A stretch of DNA of 64,000 bases from Amoebophrya sp. A120 (taxonomy: Eukaryota > Sar > Dinophyceae > Syndiniales > Amoebophryaceae): NCBI GenBank assembly GCA_905178155.1, contig CAJINV010000027.1, forward strand, positions 183,295-247,294. The letters run 5' to 3'. The position numbers were made by a program, and so were the translations under genes. Each line of letters starts with the position of its first letter. The stretch's first letter is position 1. The notes under the pieces are model-generated. The model was not told the DNA's origin. It did not search any database and saw only the letters and a program-made list of their open reading frames with translations. Below are positions 59,501 through 64,000 of this stretch, piece after piece.

Positions 59501-61862
59501 GACAAGTTTACATTCTTCCAGACCCAGAGATTTTTGCATTTGATAACGCTATTATGCGAACAAATCCTCGTTACAGCAGATGGCCAGTTTGATCGCGGAA
59601 TCCAGTATCAAAATGAAAAATCCCCCCTCCCCATATTGAAACGGAAATTTCTGTTGCTGGATTTGTTTACACAAATCAGCTCTGTCTTGCAATGAGGCAC
59701 TGCAGGCAAAGCCTCAGCCTGCACAGGGGTGTTTTTGTGTAGCTGCTTAGCATAGCAGAGGCCTTCGATGTAGGCGTAACAGCATGACAAATCTCCGGTA
59801 TGAAGCGGCGGACTCTCTGGATTTGCCCCCTTGCAAGAGAGGCAGGATTTGCGGTCACAAATCAGCATCACAAATCTTTTCAGTATGGGGAGGGGGAATT
59901 TTTCCTCTCAATATCCAGAAACAAATTGCTAGCGAAGACGGATATCCAGCACTGCTTGCGAGAATTGGGGATCTGCAAGCGGCACAACTGGTTTCTGTGG
60001 GACGAAGCGGAGCGGATTTTGGAGCAGGTGGGCGAGACGAACAGCAAACTCGCGTTCTTGCCGTTCCTGGCGCTTTTCCAAAGGCTCAAGGAGTTGTCGA
60101 AACGAATGCTGATGGACATCTTTGACAGCTACAGCAGCAGCCCGAACCGAGAGGAATCCAAGATTCTGACCATGAGCGAAGTATCGAGGCTGCTGACGGA
60201 TATCGGGCTGGCACCGAGGACGAAATCGGAGCAGGACCAGATGAAAATATCGGATGGGAAGAATGTTGAGTTTGTCATGCGGCACACGAAGTGTAGATAC
60301 AGTTTCTATATGCATAAGATCCTTGTGATGGTGTCTCCACACATTAACTCAACGACTTTCCACTTTCGATAATCAGCGATTCTTTCGGACTCCGACGTGG
60401 ATAGCAGTGGCGAGATCGACTTCCTGGAATTTCAAGGGCTGTATGCACGCGTGATCTTGGAGTTCGAATTCGGACAACAGGAGCAGATGCTGTACGAGGC
60501 GAGATATTACCATGAAAAATGCCCCCTCCCTATATCAAAAAATCTGTGATGCAGATTTGTGGCCACAAATCAGCTTTGTCATGCTAGAACAGGCAAAAGA
60601 TGTAGACACTGTAGGGGTGGCTAGCGTGGGAATAAACCTTTGCATCTTCAGCATGAGAGGAGGCAGCTGGAAGTGAAAAACAGCATGACAAATTACCTGC
60701 AATCTAAGCCACAGCTGCGTCTCTTGGCCTTTTAGCAATACAAGTCGATTTGCGTACTTACATACAGCATCACAAATCTCCTTTATGATGTGGGGAGGAG
60801 GAGTTTTTCCTTTCAATACGAGGCAGCTGGGATTTACGGACGAGGATCACGTGCTGGAACTGAAGGAGATTTTATCAAATGCAAAAATGTCTGGGTGTGG
60901 AAGAATGCGCGATTTGTCATGCTGCTTTTCCATGACCCATGAGGTCTGGAATGCAGGACCTAGCATGACAGATTCTGCGAGACCTTTCTAATGCCTATCC
61001 TGCATGACAAACTATCTCCCGACTTGGTCAAAACTGGACGACTTTTGGCACTCATGCAACACAGATTTTTGCATGCTGCAGATTTAGCATGACAAGTTGC
61101 AATCTTCCAGACCCAGACATTTTTACATTTGATAGATTTTCGACATTATCGACACGGACCATAGCGGGAATTTGGATATCACGGAGGTGCGCGAGGTGAT
61201 CGGGAAGCTCTACCACATCGCGGCGGGGCAGTCGTTCCTGACCAGCGAGTGCCTCTTATCCAAGAAAAAAACGTTGTTAGTGTAAATTTGTGATGCGCAA
61301 CATGCAAAATGATTGCGTCTGTCATGCTTGGCATGCATTGTAGGGCCTTGTGCAGGGCGTTTTCGCATACTATCTGCGCATGACAGGTTTTTGCTGTCAT
61401 GCCAGACAGATTTGTGATGCTGTTCCTTCAAAAGAGTTACACCTACAACGTTTTTTTCTTGGATACCTCTGGGGGCTATTTCACTCTTTGGACCTGCACC
61501 CGCTGAAGGACCAGATTGATTTTCCGAACTTTCTGCGCATGATCCGCTGCATAGAGTCCGGGCACCCAGAATTTGCTCATCTGAAGGCGATCTTCGGTGT
61601 CGGTGAGGACTTTCTGGAATCGGGAATCGGGCTCCTTAGCCTGGCGAGTGCGGAGGATGGCTCTGCAACCGGGGATGACACCGACGCGACTTTGACCAAG
61701 GGTGGAAAGAACGGGGCAGGGGATCAGGGAACGAACGGATCGGCGATTGGCCGAAGGCGGACGGAGGGCGTGGGATTCCCAGGACGCAGCGGGACACAGC
61801 AGGAGGCGAATGAGACGTCGTCTTCCGAGTCGGACTTCATGTCGTCTCCGGTGGGGAGATGA
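44523..61862 (+). CDS. Giant EF-hand, low-complexity protein interrupted by about 38 introners; 5' end not found
   Basis: Probable Ca2+-binding protein. The frame opens after an ACAACAG acceptor (exon 44523-44671, LPELTRARLTQLYEQF) and stays open through 20 exons to about 52819. Further blocks are 53210-54790 and about 55395-61862; the last has 2490 nt in frame up to the TGA at 61860-61862. EF-hand-like loops: DVERDGTLDLIGF (about 47660), DVDSSGEIDFLEF (60394-60429) and DTDHSGNLDITEV (61151-61186). The last two are good EF-hands and the first lacks the final Glu. Degenerate helices recur (LVRCLVELGIGG, LSLDALGYKYHLP, CLRELGICKRHN, RLLTDIGLAPRTK). Ser/Pro/Gln-rich linkers separate them. One GT-AG intron (about 52820-52900) is suspected. 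Exons between 54777 and 55394 are not resolved, so this could be two adjacent genes. No catalytic domain seen. Confidence 0.68.
44672..44993. mobile_element. Introner family B
   Basis: 322 bp. TSD AAATT / AAGTT. Left end TATCGTGAGG. Confidence 0.85.
45052..45308. mobile_element. Introner family A
   Basis: 257 bp with exact TSD GCAGC. Sister of 4416-4667. Confidence 0.9.
45364..45662. mobile_element. Introner family C
   Basis: Flanks GTCTC / GCTTC (two mismatches). Keeping the right copy gives HQSFVPTTS in frame. Right end drifted to CACGAGATA. Confidence 0.78.
45859..46140. mobile_element. Introner family C
   Basis: 282 bp with exact TSD GAGGA. Only 29 bases from the next family-C copy. 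Confidence 0.9.
46170..46448. mobile_element. Introner family C
   Basis: 279 bp with exact TSD AGGGA. Confidence 0.9.
46486..46748. mobile_element. Introner family A
   Basis: 263 bp with exact TSD CCTCG. Left end TATCAACTGC, right end GCAATGCATA, so the two termini come from different A subgroups. Confidence 0.88.
46804..47066. mobile_element. Introner family A
   Basis: 263 bp with exact TSD TGCGC. Confidence 0.9.
47473..47631. mobile_element. Introner family E
   Basis: 159 bp. TSD CGCCA / CTCCA. Excision gives DRRQYQKQIRQR. Confidence 0.8.
47712..47978. mobile_element. Introner family A
   Basis: 267 bp with exact TSD CAGAA. Lies directly after an EF-hand-like loop. Confidence 0.9.
48234..48487. 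mobile_element. Introner family A, recent copy
   Basis: 254 bp with exact TSD GGAAG. Almost identical to 4053-4309. Confidence 0.92.
48553..48697. mobile_element. Introner family E
   Basis: 145 bp. TSD GCCCG / GTCCG. Confidence 0.85.
48978..49229. mobile_element. Introner family A
   Basis: 252 bp with exact TSD AGCAA. Right end CATACGATA. Confidence 0.9.
49409..49734. mobile_element. Introner family B
   Basis: 326 bp. TSD CGCGG / CACGG. Confidence 0.87.
49798..50060. mobile_element. Introner family A
   Basis: 263 bp with exact TSD GGCGC. Confidence 0.9.
50116..50426. mobile_element. Introner family B
   Basis: 311 bp with exact TSD CGTCG. Its interior is in the opposite orientation to that of 61899-62205. 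Confidence 0.9.
51019..51337. mobile_element. Introner family B
   Basis: 319 bp with exact TSD CGGGG. Excision turns an apparent stop into SAGGGGINYR. Confidence 0.9.
51411..51637 (+). mobile_element. Family F introner spliced as GT-AG
   Basis: 227 bp, GTTACAATCTC to CACCTGAG. TIR TGTTACAATCTCAAACGTTA. Phase-0 joint CSA to RVIQRRL. Same length and layout as 9512-9739. Confidence 0.82.
51715..51923. mobile_element. Introner family D
   Basis: 209 bp with exact TSD AATAC. TIR TATCCAAGAAAAAAAAGT. Confidence 0.9.
52148..52469. mobile_element. Introner family B
   Basis: 322 bp. TSD TCCGG / TCAGG. Confidence 0.87.
53060..53209. mobile_element. Introner family E
   Basis: 150 bp with exact TSD ACGCG. 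Right end CACAGGATA. Confidence 0.87.
53446..53767. mobile_element. Introner family B
   Basis: 322 bp. TSD ACCGC / GCCGC. Confidence 0.87.
53858..54116. mobile_element. Introner family A, drifted TIR
   Basis: 259 bp with exact TSD AGCGC. Left end TACCAAGTGC; the right TIR has lost its CCAGACCC block. Confidence 0.85.
54166..54427. mobile_element. Introner family A
   Basis: 262 bp with exact TSD CGGTA. Confidence 0.9.
55577..55855. mobile_element. Introner family C
   Basis: 279 bp with exact TSD CCTGT. Left end TATTCTGTG. Confidence 0.9.
56283..56570. mobile_element. Introner family C
   Basis: 288 bp. TSD CCACA / CCACC. Right end CTCAGAATA. Confidence 0.86.
56619..56789. mobile_element. 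Short family D-like introner
   Basis: 171 bp with exact TSD GACAA. Left end TATTCTTGAGAAAAAAAC, right end TTTTTTTTGTGTGATA. Removes an apparent stop. Confidence 0.82.
56984..57234. mobile_element. Introner family A
   Basis: 251 bp with exact TSD GTACG. Confidence 0.9.
57401..57693. mobile_element. Introner family C
   Basis: 293 bp with exact TSD GCCAG. Confidence 0.9.
57758..57996. mobile_element. Introner family C
   Basis: 239 bp with exact TSD GATAG. The interior resembles that of 2985-3236. Confidence 0.9.
58153..58416. mobile_element. Introner family A
   Basis: 264 bp with exact TSD TTTGT. Left TIR partly mutated (ATATATCATCTGAG). Confidence 0.88.
58495..58703. mobile_element. Introner family D
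   Basis: 209 bp with exact TSD ACAAA. Confidence 0.9.
58856..59107. mobile_element. Introner family A
   Basis: 252 bp with exact TSD CGCAG. Close relative of 1586-1846. Confidence 0.9.
59285..59545. mobile_element. Introner family A
   Basis: 261 bp with exact TSD ACGCT. Confidence 0.9.
59606..59913. mobile_element. Introner family B
   Basis: 308 bp with exact TSD TCCAG. Confidence 0.9.
60248..60371. mobile_element. Very short introner-like intron between EF-hand exons
   Basis: 124 bp, TATCGGATGGG to CTTTCGATA, flanks GAAAA / ATCAG unmatched. Standard excision gives SAILSDSDVDSSG, the EF-hand frame. A GT-AG alternative (donor near 60294, acceptor near 60377) also keeps frame. Confidence 0.55.
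60505..60818. mobile_element. Introner family B
   Basis: 314 bp. TSD CGAGA / CGAGG. Joins LYEAR to QLGFTDED. Confidence 0.86.
60873..61134. mobile_element. Introner family A
   Basis: 262 bp with exact TSD GATTT. Lies immediately before an EF-hand (EI then FDIIDTDHSG). Confidence 0.92.
61257..61465. mobile_element. Introner family D
   Basis: 209 bp with exact TSD CCTCT. Very similar to 51715-51923. Confidence 0.92.
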
Positions 61863-61874
61863 CGGGCGGGATGG

Positions 61875-61898
61875 TATCAAAAACGAAATTTGTGATGG
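61875..61898 (+). repeat. 24-bp tandem duplication of an introner left end
   Basis: The first bases of the element at 61899, together with its TSD, are present twice in tandem. Confidence 0.75.
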
Positions 61899-62205
61899 TA
61901 TCAAAAACGAAATCCCCCCTCCCCATATCGAAAACGAAATTTGTGATGCTATATTTGAGTACACAAATCAACTTGTAATGCTAGAAGGCCAAAAGACGCA
62001 GCTGTGGCCTCGTTTGCAAGAAATTTGTCATGCTGTTTCCCACTTCCAGCTGCCCCCTGTCATGCTAAAGATGCGAGGCTTTCCCACGCCAACCAGCACA
62101 CAGTCCGCATCTTTTCCCTTCTAGCATGAAAAAGCTTATTTGTGGCCACAAATCTGCATCGCAGATTTCTAGTTTGAGTATGGGGGGGGATTTTTCATTT
62201 TGATA
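61899..62205. mobile_element. Introner family B just beyond the EF-hand stop codon
   Basis: 307 bp with exact TSD GATGG. Lies in the presumed 3' UTR, unless the last exon continues. Confidence 0.88.
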
Positions 62206-63289
62206 GATGGAGGAGTGAAGAACGGCAACTATCCATGGAAAAAAATGAGTAGACACTGCAGTAAAAGTCAGCAACCTACACATGATCAAAAATATTAAGA
62301 CGTGCTTCTGAAAAATGCATCTGTACCAATCCAGCAGACAACAGTGAAGTAAAGCAGTGAAGTAAAAGTAAATAGGCCTTTAGGACAAAATATCAAAGGT
62401 CCTGAAGACAACAATACCAAATTTAGGAAGGGCAACGATAGTTGCAAAGGTACGGAAGTATAGAAGACTACCGAGTTAAATTGGCATGCCAACACTGAAA
62501 GGAATGAAGTTGTAGCTATAAGCAATGAAGCCGTAGCAGTAAGCAATGAAGTCGTAGCAATAGCAGTGAAGTCGTAGCAATAGCAATGAAGTCGTAGAAA
62601 TAGCAATGGAATGATCGTAGTGATAGCAATGGGACCGTATGATGAGGCACTGAAAATAATTCTCGATGGACAGAAGCACTGAATGTTAATAATGCATGTA
62701 TGGGGCTTTTACTGTACAGAGTATTGGTGTATGAGACAGACGACATGGTCTAGAAAACGTTTCAAGTTGTAACTGGAAGACTCATATAAAATCGTAAAAT
62801 TATTGCAATAACAATGATCCGCAGGAAAATTACGAAAAGGAGAATCTTCAAGCAGCATGTTATTAAGTGGCGGAACAGTACTTGGGCTTTGTAAGTAGTT
62901 TCAGATAACACAAATGTCGTGTCTTTGGATACGCTATATGCAAGCCGTGCTCCCTACGAAACAAGGTGTTCAGCGAGAATGAATTAAGCTGTCGGTTTTT
63001 GTTTCTGGTTGCACGGTCCTCACGCCGTGCCAACTCTTCTCGGTGGTTACCTCAAGATCCAACGGTTCGTCGATCCTCACAACAAAAGATCATCTGTTTC
63101 TTCATTGTTGTTTAGAAAAATTGCTTCTTCTGTTGCTTTTTCGTCTTTCCTCCCACGTTTGGTTTTCGTCTGCATCTGGACTTGCAATTCGGAACAATTT
63201 GATTTTTGTGAATCAACTGAAAAAACCATAGGACTTCGAAAGGTGCAATTCCTTTCACAGTAATATCCCTCCTTTCACACAAACCCAAA
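62206..63289. other. Intergenic spacer with an 18-20-bp tandem motif
   Basis: AT-rich. A GTAGCAATAGCAATGAAGTC-type motif repeats about six times at 62515-62635. No gene seen. The last part is the presumed 5' region of the next gene. Confidence 0.5.
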
Positions 63290-63982
63290 ATGGCGTTTCT
63301 CTGGAATGCGTTTGGTCAGAACGCAGGTTCTGACACCAACCAAGGACGACGCGGGTCCGAACTCGGACCATTATCCAAGAAAAAAACTTGATTTGAACAT
63401 GATACTATGCTGGTTGTGCATAATTAAGACGACATTTGTATGCGGACGACGTTTTCTCGCTATGCATAACATCAGTGTAAGAATGTGTAAGCATTTTCTG
63501 CGTGAGAAATTCTTCTGTCACAGCAAATCAGCATTACAAATCAAGGAAAAACCTCTTTCATAGATGACCCTCTCGAGCAACGGTGACAAAATGTTGAAGG
63601 ACTTCCGCGCCTCCGTCCACAACCACCTGCCAAATTTAGGAGGCGACAACGTATTTTTATATTGCAGTCATGCATTACAAGTTTTTTTCTCAAGGTAAAT
63701 CCGCATTACAAATTTTATTTCTCATGCGGAGGGAATTTGTCATGCGTTTATACGAGTACGATACTTTTGCAGTTCATATTTTTTACCACTTATTAATTGC
63801 TTTGCATCAGAAATTTGTTTGTGATAATGAGCTTGTACATGTTATGGTATTCTCGTCTGTAGAAGACTCCTACGCATTTTGTCATCCTCTTTTGTGAAAC
63901 AAAACAACTAAACCCCAACTACAGCATGCGTCCAAGAACCAGGGTGTCATCCACACGACCTCGCTGCCGAGTACTGCCGCCC
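63290..63982 (+). CDS. 5' part of an unrecognised gene, continues beyond the window
   Basis: Exons 63290-63371, 63563-63650 and 63925-63982. The product starts MAFLWNAFGQNAGSDTNQG, then MLKDFRASVHNHLPNLGG and ASKNQGVIHTTSLPSTAA. Frame is kept across a family-D introner and a GT-AG intron (phase 0). No domain recognised in 74 residues. A family-A introner begins at the window edge. Confidence 0.55.
63372..63562. mobile_element. Introner family D, eroded right end
   Basis: 191 bp. Left end TATCCAAGAAAAAAAC, right end CTCTTTCATA. Flanks ACCAT / GATGA unmatched, but excision gives SELGMTLSSN. Confidence 0.7.
63651..63924 (+). other. GT-AG intron containing a family E introner
   Basis: Donor GACAAC|GTATTT, acceptor AACTACAG|CAT. 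A family-E element occupies 63652-63778 (CGAGTACGATACTTTTGCAG near its end), so the intron may have begun as an introner and moved its 3' site outward. Confidence 0.6.
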
Positions 63983-64000
63983 TATGAAGTGAAAATATGT
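63983..64000. mobile_element. Left end of a family A introner, truncated by the window
   Basis: The last 18 bases match a family-A left terminus (TATGAAGTG then AAATATGT). Confidence 0.6.

Overview
The window is eukaryotic nuclear DNA, most likely from a syndinian dinoflagellate such as Amoebophrya. Lineage is an inference from two things. The genes are riddled with short inverted-repeat introner elements that have no GT-AG ends, a feature reported for Amoebophrya. All resolved genes also lie on the + strand, as in dinoflagellate gene arrays. I see no prokaryotic operons, rRNA, tRNA, CRISPR or transposase gene.

Layout. 706-9897: a SET-domain (SETD3/LSMT-like) gene whose 688-codon frame is cut into 22 pieces by 21 elements. 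10.4-14.7 kb and 16.1-26.6 kb: six satellite arrays in two blocks. 15.3-16.0 kb: a short coding fragment with two introners, isolated between satellites. 26.7-31.3 kb: a four-TM RING-H2 E3 ligase. 31.6-32.3 kb: a palindromic satellite. 32.9-34.8 kb: a mitochondrial PGAM5-like phosphatase. 35.0-37.7 kb: a coiled-coil/low-complexity protein. 38.0-41.4 kb: an unrecognised acidic protein. 42.4-44.3 kb: a 1.8-kb segment bounded by 59-bp direct repeats. 44.5-61.9 kb: a giant EF-hand gene with about 38 introners. 63.3 kb to the end: the start of another gene.

The main finding is the introner system. I delimited about 80 elements in six or more families (called A-F here). Families A-E have different inverted repeats but share the termini TATC...GATA and a 5-bp target-site duplication (TSD), exact in more than fifty copies. 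Removing the element plus one TSD copy restores the frame every time I tested it: 2067 nt in the SET gene, 1533 nt in the coiled-coil gene, 1284 nt in the PGAM5 gene, and 2490 nt after the first partial codon at the 3' end of the EF-hand gene. It also restores the cysteine spacing of the RING finger. These introns therefore appear to be excised precisely without GT-AG, and some elements sit in either orientation. Family F is spliced as ordinary GT-AG. A shared internal word, TTTGT(C/G)ATGC, occurs in every family and in most of the ordinary GT-AG introns here, which suggests ordinary introns derive from decayed introners. Three introns are swollen by private minisatellites, and one introner lies inside another.

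Many long open frames in the window are artefacts of stop-free tandem repeats and are left out. Gene models were built by eye and need RNA evidence, especially at 28.7-29.1, 35.1-35.2, 41.4-44.5, 52.8-53.1 and 54.8-55.4 kb.
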